Below the pieces are notes generated by a model. That model was not told where the DNA came from, searched no databases, and was given only the letters and a program-made list of their open reading frames with translations. DNA of 22,463 nucleotides, taken from assembly GCA_023399635.1 (NCBI GenBank), contig JAEWOP010000237.1, positions 1 to 22,463 of the forward strand, in the 5' to 3' direction. Position 1 is the stretch's first letter; the number at the start of each line of letters is the position of its first letter. Made by a program: the position numbers and the translations under genes. Source of the DNA: Pseudomonadota bacterium (lineage in GTDB: Bacteria; Pseudomonadota; Alphaproteobacteria; Rhizobiales; Rhizobiaceae). Positions 14,398 to 21,043 of this stretch are shown here, in pieces.

Positions 14398-14475
14398 CAG
14401 TCATGGCCGTGCGCTGGAACATAATGGGCTCTGGTCTGCAAAGAGCAAACAAAGATGCTTAACGGCCCATGACTG
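14398..14475. repeat. Spaced inverted repeat in the TadG-aroG intergenic region
   Basis: CAGTCATGG (14398-14406) and CCATGACTG (14467-14475) are a perfect 9-bp inverted repeat with a 60-base spacer. Two more pairs follow if one base is bulged. Both arms are noncoding if the TadG-like gene starts at 14337. No function is known; chance cannot be excluded. Confidence 0.3.
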
Positions 14476-14514
14476 CGCCGATAGCGCGAGAGGCCTGGTC
14501 CTTGCGCTAAAATG

Positions 14515-14543
14515 CTAGGCAAGCCGGGCGGGAAGGGTTATAA
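14515..14543 (+). promoter_or_regulatory. Candidate promoter of the DAHP synthase gene
   Basis: CTAGGC (14515-14520) and TTATAA (14538-14543) with a 17-base spacer each match four of six positions of the rhizobial CTTGAC/CTATAT pattern. It would give a leader of about 50 bases before the ATG at 14600. Weak support. Confidence 0.3.
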
Positions 14544-14568
14544 GCCGCCGCAAATTCGAGAACGATAT

Positions 14569-14585
14569 CCGGGCCGTCAGCCCGG
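14569..14585 (+). other. Hairpin in the DAHP synthase leader
   Basis: CCGGGC (14569-14574) and GCCCGG (14580-14585) form a perfect 6-bp stem with loop CGTCA, ending immediately before the ribosome binding region (GGAGACAGG) of the downstream gene. It has no T run, so it is not a simple attenuator. It might influence translation initiation. Confidence 0.35.
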
Positions 14586-14599
14586 GCGGAGACAGGTAG

Positions 14600-15973
14600 A
14601 TGGCACAGAATTGGACCCCGAGCACGTGGCGGCAGAAACCGATCCAGCAGGTTCCCGATTATCCGGATTCTGCTGCACTGGTTGCCACCGAAGCGCAACT
14701 CGCCACCTTTCCGCCGCTCGTCTTCGCCGGTGAGGCGCGCCGTCTGAAAAAGCATCTGGCCAATGTCGCCGAAGGCAATGGCTTCCTGCTGCAGGGTGGT
14801 GATTGCGCCGAAAGCTTCATGGAGCATGGTGCTGACACGATCCGCGACTTCTTCCGCGCCTTCCTGCAGATGGCTGTGGTGCTGACTTTCGGCGCCCAGC
14901 AGCCGGTGGTGAAGGTCGGCCGCATCGCAGGACAGTTCGCCAAGCCGCGCTCTTCCAACATCGAGAAGCAGGGTGACATGGAGCTGCCGAGTTATCGCGG
15001 CGACATCATCAACGGCATCGAGTTCAATTCCGAGGCCCGCATTCCGAACCCGGAGCGGCAGCTGATGGCCTATCGCCAGTCTGCGGCGACGTTGAACCTC
15101 CTGCGCGCTTTCGCAATGGGCGGATACGCAAATCTGGAGAACGTTCATCAATGGATGCTTGGCTTCGTCAAGGACAGCCCGCAGGGTGAGCGCTACAAGA
15201 AGCTGGCGGACCGCATCAGCGATACCATGGACTTCATGAAAGCCGTAGGCATCACCGCCGAAAGCAATCCCGCACTTCGGGAAACCGACTTCTTCACCAG
15301 CCACGAAGCGCTGCTTCTCGGCTACGAGGAAGCGCTGACCCGCATCGACTCCACTTCGGGCGACTGGTACGCCACCTCTGGCCACATGATCTGGATCGGC
15401 GATCGTACGCGCCAGCTCGACCACGCCCATGTTGAATATTGCCGCGGGATCAAGAACCCGATCGGCCTGAAATGCGGTCCATCGCTCCAGCCCGACAACC
15501 TGATCGAGCTGATCGACGCCTTGAACCCGGCCAACGAGGCCGGCCGTTTGACGCTGATCTGCCGTTTCGGCCATGAAAAGGTTGCCGATCATCTGCCGAA
15601 ACTGATCCGCGCTGTGGAGCGCGAGGGTCGCAAGGTGGTGTGGTCGTGCGATCCCATGCACGGCAACACGATCACGCTCAACAACTACAAGACCCGGCCG
15701 TTCGACCGGATCCTCTCCGAGGTCGAGAGCTTTTTCCAGATCCATCGCGCAGAGGGCACGCATCCGGGTGGTATCCATATCGAGATGACCGGCAACGACG
15801 TGACCGAATGCACCGGCGGTGCGCGCGCCGTGTCGGCGGGGGACCTTCAGGACCGCTATCACACCCATTGCGATCCGCGCCTCAATGCTGACCAGGCGCT
15901 GGAACTTGCCTTCCTGCTTGCCGAGCGGATGAAGACCGGACGCGATGAGAAGCGCATGGTCGTCAACGGCTGA
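14600..15973 (+). CDS. aroG: 3-deoxy-7-phosphoheptulonate synthase, class II
   Basis: First enzyme of the shikimate pathway: condenses phosphoenolpyruvate and erythrose 4-phosphate to DAHP. The 457 residues belong to the class II (plant/Mycobacterium-type) family, unrelated in sequence to E. coli AroFGH. Metal ligands and active-site blocks are visible: Cys69 in LLQGGDCAESF, the phosphate-binding VGRIAGQFAKPRS, the KCGPSLQPDN block, WSCDPMHGNT with the metal-binding His, HIEMTGNDVTECTGG with Glu, and HCDPRLN with Asp. The symbol aroG is the usual one in rhizobia, but aroF or aroH is also used for this class. ATG at 14600 follows GGAGACAGGTAG. The gene stands alone, with its own leader and terminator. 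Confidence 0.95.
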   Translation: MAQNWTPSTWRQKPIQQVPDYPDSAALVATEAQLATFPPLVFAGEARRLKKHLANVAEGNGFLLQGGDCAESFMEHGADTIRDFFRAFLQMAVVLTFGAQQPVVKVGRIAGQFAKPRSSNIEKQGDMELPSYRGDIINGIEFNSEARIPNPERQLMAYRQSAATLNLLRAFAMGGYANLENVHQWMLGFVKDSPQGERYKKLADRISDTMDFMKAVGITAESNPALRETDFFTSHEALLLGYEEALTRIDSTSGDWYATSGHMIWIGDRTRQLDHAHVEYCRGIKNPIGLKCGPSLQPDNLIELIDALNPANEAGRLTLICRFGHEKVADHLPKLIRAVEREGRKVVWSCDPMHGNTITLNNYKTRPFDRILSEVESFFQIHRAEGTHPGGIHIEMTGNDVTECTGGARAVSAGDLQDRYHTHCDPRLNADQALELAFLLAERMKTGRDEKRMVVNG

Positions 15974-15995
15974 TTCTGCCTGAACATGAACGAAG

Positions 15996-16023
15996 AGGGG
16001 CCGGCACTTACTGGCCCTTTTTG
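15996..16023 (+). terminator. Terminator of the DAHP synthase gene
   Basis: AGGGGCC (15996-16002) pairs with GGCCCTT (16013-16019), 7 bp including one G-U, around a 10-nt loop, followed by a run of T (16018-16022). It lies 22 bases after the stop codon. Confidence 0.78.
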
Positions 16024-16123
16024 TTTTCGACGTCAGCGGGACTGATCTCTACGCTTAAGCGAATGCGTTTGACCGCCGGAACTGGCGCTATACCCTTGTG
16101 ACCTAGCACCAAGGAGGGCCTCG

Positions 16124-16528
16124 ATGGAGCAGGAGCAGCAAGGGGGATGTCTCTGTGGAGGCGTCAGGTTTTTGACGGTCGGCAAGCTTCGCGAGGTCAT
16201 TGCCTGCCACTGTTCGCAGTGCCGACGCCAGACAGGCCTTCACTATGCAGCCACGGACGTCGCCTTAGAGGATCTAAGGCTGCTCGAGGCGGCCACGCTC
16301 GCGTGGTATTCCGCAAGCAACACCGCGCGCCGCGGCTTCTGTTCCCGCTGCGGATCTGCCCTGTTCTGGCAGCAGAACGGCAGCAAGCAGATCTCCATCA
16401 TGGCCGGCGCTTTCGACCAGCCAAGCGGGCTCAGAATGGGTTGCCACATCTATTGCGAGGACAAGGGTGACTTCTATGAGCTGCCGACAGACGATTTGCC
16501 GCGTTACCCGAAGGGGCGTGTGGTCTGA
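16124..16528 (+). CDS. GFA-family (Mss4-like) zinc-binding protein
   Basis: A 134-residue member of the GFA/CENP-V family, named after the glutathione-dependent formaldehyde-activating enzyme. The zinc-ligand pattern is complete: Cys9 and Cys11 (GCLCGGVRF), Cys28, Cys30 and Cys33 (CHCSQCRRQTG), and Cys73 and Cys76 (FCSRCGSALFW). Many family members have no proven substrate, so a role in formaldehyde chemistry is only a possibility. ATG at 16124 has a strong AAGGAGG six bases ahead. Its last 25 bases overlap the 3' end of the convergent LTA-synthase-like gene. The nearby gor also relates to glutathione, but they are not one operon. Confidence 0.9.
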   Translation: MEQEQQGGCLCGGVRFLTVGKLREVIACHCSQCRRQTGLHYAATDVALEDLRLLEAATLAWYSASNTARRGFCSRCGSALFWQQNGSKQISIMAGAFDQPSGLRMGCHIYCEDKGDFYELPTDDLPRYPKGRVV

Positions 16529-18453
16529 TGAATGGCAGCGACGCCATCATCATCGTCGGCAACCGAAGATGGTGAAGGAGCAAAGAAGCGATCGCGTGCA
16601 TGCTGTTTCCCGAACATCATGTCGTATTGCAGCATCCGGTAGTTCTGGAGCGACTGATCAACGGCATCGCCGCTCTCGTTCCAGCCGGGACGTTCATCTT
16701 TGTCCGTCCCAACCAGCATGTACCGGTCAATGATGGAGAACTTCGCTGCTACCTCGCCGAGAAGTCCGGTGTAGAACGGGTCCGTAAAGCCGGCTGCGCG
16801 GACAATGTGATAGGGCAGCAGGGCGGGACTGATCGTTCCAAGCTCTTGCGCCGGCCCCGTCTTGGAGGACCAGACGACGAGCGGTGTTTCGTGCTCACGT
16901 TTCATCGTTTCCAGCGACGCCCTTCGCGTTGCGACTGCATCCTTCATGTAGCCGCTCTCCATGTAGACCTGGCCGAGGGGCGGCAGATGATCGCCGAAAA
17001 GCACGATGATCGTTTCTCTTTGGCGACCTTGCGCCCAGCGCATCAGTCTGGACAGGCTCTTGTCAGCTTCCCTCACGCCTTCGGCGTAGGTAGCGAGTTG
17101 CTGTTCCGCGTGAGCGCTGAGATCGCTCTCAAACGAGATGGTCTTTGACGGATAGCGGTCCGCCTCGTAGGGACCATGGCCCTGCAGCGTGACCGCAAAG
17201 AGGAAGAGCGGCTGTTCGGCGGCGTCCGCAGCTTGGATGATCTGATCGGTCAGCGCCGCATCCGAAGCAAACATCCCGCGTTTTTCCAGCTCCGGAAGCT
17301 GATCCTGGGACAGGAAGCTGTCGAAGCCAAGGTCCCGGTAGACATTGTCCCTGTTCCAGAACCAGCCTGCAAAGGGATGCATGGCGATGGAGGTATATCC
17401 CTTGTCCTTAAACAGCGTCGCCAGCGACGGAAGGGAGCGACGGACATATTGCTGATAAGGAATGCCGCCGTACGGAAGGAAGGCATTCGAGAAACCGGTG
17501 AGCGACTCGAACTCAACATTCGCCGTCATGCCGCCGAATTCAGGGGAAAACACGTGGCCCGCCTGCATGCTGCGGATCGTCGGCATAGGATCCGTCTGGA
17601 ACGTGGCACCGGGCAGCCTCGTCGGATCCCACAGCGATTCGCTCATGATGACGATGACATCTGGCGCGGGCTTCTTCGCCACGGTGAACGCGGCGGGATC
17701 GACGGGAATGCCGTCGATCACCTGTGCACTGTATCCAGGCGGCGAAAAGACCTTCGACATCGGTACGTTCATGCCGAAGGCCAACAGGAAACCGTTGTGG
17801 CGGTAGTTTGCAGTCTGGTCCCACATCATGGGGATGATGCCCAGCCGATCGCGCAGCCAGGTGGTGTCGCTCGGGCTCATGATCGGGGTGAAACCGACAA
17901 GGAAGGGCAACACGACGAGAAGGCGCAACAATCGTGCTCGCGACGACAGCACCGGCAAGCGGTTCCAGGCAAGAAAGGTGATGTAGACGAGAGCCGCGAT
18001 GGCTGCAATCGCAGCCACTCCCATGGTCAGGGCTACAAAGGGGTGAGCCTTGACCATCACCGGCAGAAGCTCGTTGATCTGCCGCGCGAACAGGAGATCC
18101 GAGGGGTAGAGGGGATCGGAAAGATAACGTTGCTTTTCGCGGGAAATGAGCGACAGGACCAAGGCCGTCGGTACCAAAATAACCATCGAGCGGAAGGCGC
18201 GCCCCATCAAGACATCGAGCCCCAGCGCGCTTGCAAGAACAAGTACGACCGTGCTGAGCCCTGGGCCCGACAGGAGGAATGGCAGAACATCGGAACCGGG
18301 ACGACCCGAGACAGCTTCAACCCCGGCAACGAGGGCGATGGACGCGGCAAGCAATGTTGCCGCGATGAGGCTGTGGTGAAGGGCTGTAGATAAGGCTGTG
18401 GCGTGAGATGCCGGAATCGATCCTCGTTTGACGGTTCCGCTCACTGACTTCAC
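16504..18453 (-). CDS. LTA synthase-like membrane sulfatase-fold enzyme (probable phosphoglycerol transferase)
   Basis: A 649-residue enzyme with a membrane N terminus (hydrophobic segments near 28-47, 55-80, 88-104, 138-163 and 177-193) and a periplasmic alkaline-phosphatase-superfamily domain (about 264-600). Residues equivalent to the LtaS metal and nucleophile sites are visible: Glu272 in IMSESLWD, Thr310 in GGMTANVEFESLTG, His359-Pro360, and Asp488/His489 in FGDHLPP. Family members (LtaS, OpgB/MdoB, rhizobial CgmB) transfer glycerol phosphate from phosphatidylglycerol to an envelope polymer. In rhizobia the best known acceptor is periplasmic cyclic beta-glucan. A CgmB-type role is inference; I do not assign the symbol. 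The start is GTG at 18453, with GTG at 18444 as an alternative. It is divergent from a propeller gene across a region with Pho-box repeats. Confidence 0.88.
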   Translation of the reverse strand: MKSVSGTVKRGSIPASHATALSTALHHSLIAATLLAASIALVAGVEAVSGRPGSDVLPFLLSGPGLSTVVLVLASALGLDVLMGRAFRSMVILVPTALVLSLISREKQRYLSDPLYPSDLLFARQINELLPVMVKAHPFVALTMGVAAIAAIAALVYITFLAWNRLPVLSSRARLLRLLVVLPFLVGFTPIMSPSDTTWLRDRLGIIPMMWDQTANYRHNGFLLAFGMNVPMSKVFSPPGYSAQVIDGIPVDPAAFTVAKKPAPDVIVIMSESLWDPTRLPGATFQTDPMPTIRSMQAGHVFSPEFGGMTANVEFESLTGFSNAFLPYGGIPYQQYVRRSLPSLATLFKDKGYTSIAMHPFAGWFWNRDNVYRDLGFDSFLSQDQLPELEKRGMFASDAALTDQIIQAADAAEQPLFLFAVTLQGHGPYEADRYPSKTISFESDLSAHAEQQLATYAEGVREADKSLSRLMRWAQGRQRETIIVLFGDHLPPLGQVYMESGYMKDAVATRRASLETMKREHETPLVVWSSKTGPAQELGTISPALLPYHIVRAAGFTDPFYTGLLGEVAAKFSIIDRYMLVGTDKDERPGWNESGDAVDQSLQNYRMLQYDMMFGKQHARDRFFAPSPSSVADDDDGVAAIHQTTRPFG

Positions 18454-18467
18454 TCCACCTTCTTACG

Positions 18468-18496
18468 CTGTCACAGAAGTTTCATATAACTGTCAT
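18468..18496 (+). promoter_or_regulatory. Candidate Pho box (PhoB site), three 7-mers in 11-bp phase
   Basis: Three heptamers follow the PhoB half-site pattern CTGTCAT with 4-base AT-rich spacers: CTGTCAC (18468-18474), GTTTCAT (18479-18485) and CTGTCAT (18490-18496). They match the consensus at 6, 5 and 7 of 7 positions. The 11-bp period is the known PhoB arrangement. The sequence reads in the direction of the propeller gene and begins 15 bases upstream of the GTG of the LTA-synthase-like gene. Confidence 0.7.
18484..18489 (-). promoter_or_regulatory. Candidate -10 element of the LTA-synthase-like gene
   Basis: On the minus strand TTATAT (18489-18484) resembles the rhizobial -10 CTATAT and would start transcription near 18477, about 24 bases before the GTG. 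The -35 position (GGTTCA) is poor. The element lies inside the Pho-box repeats. Confidence 0.35.
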
Positions 18497-18642
18497 GAAC
18501 CGGATGTGAACCGCCGAAGGCATCTAAAGTTGCAAGGTTCGCGGGAGGGGATGGTGGATTGGTATCCTTGCCTCTCCGTCACCTCGACCCGCGACCGATG
18601 GCCCGCTTTGAGGGACGCGTTGAACAAGTCAAAAGCCGGCAC

Positions 18643-18646
18643 GGAG
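18643..18646 (+). promoter_or_regulatory. Ribosome binding site that sets the GTG start of the propeller gene
   Basis: GGAG at 18643-18646 lies six bases before GTG at 18653. A second possible start, TTG at 18620, has GAGG with equal spacing. The GTG is preferred because the beta-propeller similarity begins immediately after it. Confidence 0.5.
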
Positions 18647-18652
18647 CAGCGA

Positions 18653-19489
18653 GTGAAAACCAGAAGCTCAGTGGAAATCTTTGACCTCCGCAGCCGCACG
18701 AGCCGGGTTGTATGGGAGGCGCCGACGGTGTTCGAGGCACCAAACTGGTCACCCTGCGGGCGCTATCTGCTGATGAACAGCGCCGGACGAATGTATCGGC
18801 TGATGCTGAAAGATCAGGCCGCCCCGGAACTCTTCGATACGGCGGCTGCCGTGGAGTGCAACAATGATCATGGCATTTCGCCGGATGGGCGATGGGTGGC
18901 CATCTCGGACAAGAGCCGGTTTGGGAAGTCCACCATCTATGTGCTGCCAGCGCAGGGCGGAGAGCCACGGCTGGTGACGGAGAAGCTGCCTTCCTACTGG
19001 CATGGCTGGTCGCCGGACGGGCGCAGCTTTGCCTATTGCGGCATTCGTGACGATCTCTTCGACATCTATACGATCAGCATCGACGGCGGCGAGGAGCGGC
19101 GACTGACATTTGGCGAAGGCCGCAATGACGGCCCCGACTATTCGCCAGATGGTCGATGGATATACTTCAACTCCAGCCGTAGCGGCCGTATGCAGATCTG
19201 GCGGATTCCCGCAAAGGGCGGCGTGGCGCAGCGGATTACGAACAGTCCCTTTGCCGACTGGTTCCCGCATCCTTCACCACAGGGTGACAAGATCGTCTTC
19301 CTTTCCTATGACGGCGACGTATTCGATCATCCACGCGACCACTTTGTCAGGATCAGACTGATGGACATGGACGGTGGTAATGTGGAGACGCTGCTGGAAC
19401 TGTTTGGAGGGCAGGGAACGATGAACTCCCCGAACTGGGCGCCGGACGGGCAGCAATTCGCTTATGTGCGCTACTTCCGCGGCGACTGA
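18653..19489 (+). CDS. TolB-like six-bladed beta-propeller protein (PD40 repeats)
   Basis: A 278-residue protein from the GTG start, built from WD40-like/PD40 repeats with the recurring xxSPDGxxhxh pattern: NWSPCGRYLL (from about residue 31), GISPDGRWVAIS, GWSPDGRSFAYC, DYSPDGRWIYFNSS, HPSPQGDKIVFLS and NWAPDGQQFAYV. Six copies imply a six-bladed propeller like that of TolB. No signal peptide is visible from this start, so it is probably cytosolic, unlike true TolB. The conserved YWHGWSPDG and DGPDYSPDGRWIYFNSSRSG blocks are shared with rhizobial 'TolB family' proteins of unknown role. The frame is open back to 18428 with a possible ATG at 18551, but that region has no family similarity. It lies downstream of the Pho-box repeats. 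Confidence 0.85.
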   Translation: MKTRSSVEIFDLRSRTSRVVWEAPTVFEAPNWSPCGRYLLMNSAGRMYRLMLKDQAAPELFDTAAAVECNNDHGISPDGRWVAISDKSRFGKSTIYVLPAQGGEPRLVTEKLPSYWHGWSPDGRSFAYCGIRDDLFDIYTISIDGGEERRLTFGEGRNDGPDYSPDGRWIYFNSSRSGRMQIWRIPAKGGVAQRITNSPFADWFPHPSPQGDKIVFLSYDGDVFDHPRDHFVRIRLMDMDGGNVETLLELFGGQGTMNSPNWAPDGQQFAYVRYFRGD

Positions 19490-19593
19490 CTGCTTGCTCA
19501 GGTCGATCGGCTGCGGCATGGCTAGCGAAACCCGTCGCGGTAAGGCCGCGGGAAGTGGAACTGGTTGCCGACCTCGGTTCGTTGGGAGGGCTC

Positions 19594-20283
19594 ATGCGCC
19601 GTGAAGATACTTATTCGGGTGGTCCAGTGGCCGCTTCTTCCTTCTCTGACGATGAACGCGCTGCGGTCTACAAAGCAATCGAGACGCGCCGCGACGTGCG
19701 CGATCAGTTCCTGCCTGATCCGCTGCCGGAGGACCTGATCGCACGATTGCTCGGAGCAGCTCATGCGGCACCATCTGTCGGCTTCATGCAGCCTTGGAAC
19801 TTCCTGCTCATACGCGATCCAGAGACGCTGGAACGAGCCTGGCATGCGTTTCAGCGTGCCAACGAAGAGGCCGCAGCGCTATTCAGCGACGAGCGCCAGG
19901 CGCTCTACCGTAGCTTGAAACTGGAGGGGATCCGAAAGGCGCCGCTGAGCATTTGCGTCACGTGCGACCCGGATCGGGCGGGGCCGGTGGTGCTCGGTCG
20001 AACCCATAATCCGCGGATGGACGTCTATTCGACAGTTTGCGCGGTGCAGAATCTTTGGTTGGCCGCCCGCGCCGAAGGTGTCGGCGTAGGCTGGGTCAGC
20101 ATCTTTCGCGACCAGGATATCCGGATGCTCCTGCAAATCCCTGAACGGGTTGAGATCGTGGCCTGGCTCTGCCTCGGGTATGTTGAGGTGCTCTATGATC
20201 AGCCTGAACTTGCGGTGAAGGGGTGGCGCCAGCGCCTGCCGCTTGACGAGCTCGTTTTTCGCAATCGCTGGGGCGAGCGATAG
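19594..20283 (+). CDS. bluB: 5,6-dimethylbenzimidazole synthase BluB
   Basis: Nitroreductase-fold enzyme that breaks down reduced FMN with oxygen to give 5,6-dimethylbenzimidazole, the lower ligand of vitamin B12. The 229 residues are close to the S. meliloti enzyme (about 227). Residues known to matter there, Asp32 and Ser167, correspond to Asp34 in TRRDVRDQF and Ser169 in GWVSIF. FMN-binding AAPSVGFMQPWNF and the C-terminal LCLGYVE are also present. An upstream GTG at 19555 would add 13 residues; ATG at 19594 has GGAGG four bases ahead and fits the family. It stands 104 bases after the propeller gene on the same strand. I see no cobalamin riboswitch in that gap, and no cobalamin genes lie beside it. 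Confidence 0.94.
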   Translation: MRREDTYSGGPVAASSFSDDERAAVYKAIETRRDVRDQFLPDPLPEDLIARLLGAAHAAPSVGFMQPWNFLLIRDPETLERAWHAFQRANEEAAALFSDERQALYRSLKLEGIRKAPLSICVTCDPDRAGPVVLGRTHNPRMDVYSTVCAVQNLWLAARAEGVGVGWVSIFRDQDIRMLLQIPERVEIVAWLCLGYVEVLYDQPELAVKGWRQRLPLDELVFRNRWGER

Positions 20284-20288
20284 GTCCC

Positions 20289-20316
20289 GGCGGAGATCAC
20301 CGCCTTCCTGAGGCGG
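20289..20316. other. Alternative hairpins at the convergent 3' ends of bluB and the DUF2865-like gene
   Basis: GGCGG (20289-20293), CCGCC (20300-20304) and GGCGG (20312-20316) allow two mutually exclusive 5-bp GC stems. T runs are poor on both sides. It may still serve as a weak terminator between the converging genes. Confidence 0.3.
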
Positions 20317-20968
20317 GGTTGGCGAGGTCGAGGGAATCGTCGTCGGGGAGAAAGACCGGGCCCACAATGCGCACCTTCTTCGATGCATCGTAGGGACGAT
20401 CCGGAACTGGAGGCGATGGTGGGACTGCAGCGGCAGTTTCGGCTGCTGCACCCTTGGGGAGATCCGGTGTGATCCTGGTGATGCTGGAGCTTGATCCCGC
20501 GGCCCTCTCACTTTCGAAAGCCGCTGGAGGTTCCGTGGCCAATGCTTGAGGAGCTGCAATCACGTGGCTACATTCGTTCTGCCGCATCGCATCAAGGATG
20601 GCATTACGTTCCCCGCTCGGGCGAAGGATGGACCGCGACGCCGTACGCTGGGAGCGGATCTTGTCGCGCTCCGCCTCGGCCTCGCGCAGGGCACGGGTAA
20701 TTTCCGCACAGGTGCCACTGGATCGGCCGAAGGAGACGATGCTTCCCGCGCCGCATCCGGATCGGCGCATTTCGGTCCGTAGTCGGCGGATATCGTCCTC
20801 CTGGCGACGGAGCCCCTCTGTATGGCGGCGTACTTCGGCGGTGCTGCCGATCACGGTTGGAACGGCAGCAAGACGCCTGGCCAACGACTGGCAGAGCAGC
20901 GACTGGTCCGCCAGTGCTAAGCCCGGCAGCGTGATCAGCATGGCGGCGGCGGCCAAGCCGTTCTTCAT
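20297..20968 (-). CDS. Secreted DUF2865-like protein of unknown function
   Basis: A 223-residue exported protein with a signal peptide (about 1-20, cleavage after LALA). The mature part starts with CQSLARRLAAVP, then a charged helical stretch (about 45-70), MRRSGCG...TCAEITRALREAEAERDKI, and an ILDAMRQNEC block. This leaves four Cys (26, 72, 87 and 133). The order resembles the N-terminal half of Rhizobiales DUF2865 proteins as I remember them. The usual C-terminal RTCDGYYFPIS-type motif is absent; instead there is a Pro/Ala-rich linker and a conserved-looking KKVRIVGPVFLPDD near the C terminus. The function is unknown. ATG at 20968 has GGAG six bases ahead. It lies between convergent bluB and the malic enzyme stop on the same strand, 75 bases downstream of the latter. 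Confidence 0.7.
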   Translation of the reverse strand: MKNGLAAAAMLITLPGLALADQSLLCQSLARRLAAVPTVIGSTAEVRRHTEGLRRQEDDIRRLRTEMRRSGCGAGSIVSFGRSSGTCAEITRALREAEAERDKIRSQRTASRSILRPSGERNAILDAMRQNECSHVIAAPQALATEPPAAFESERAAGSSSSITRITPDLPKGAAAETAAAVPPSPPVPDRPYDASKKVRIVGPVFLPDDDSLDLANPASGRR

Positions 20969-21043
20969 GATCGTCTCCCGGTTGCTCCCCTAGAGTCTGA
21001 CATCATCGGACGTCCCGGTTGAGAATATCATAATCCGCCCCGC

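Noticed and set aside
16068..16096. Promoter for the GFA gene (TTTGAC and CTATAC)
   Set aside because: Both hexamers look good alone but are only 14 bases apart; with 17-base spacing the -10 is poor.
19490..19593. Possible cobalamin riboswitch before bluB (GGGAAGTGG-like stretch at 19550)
   Set aside because: The gap is only 104 bases, too short for the aptamer, and no clear B12 box is visible.
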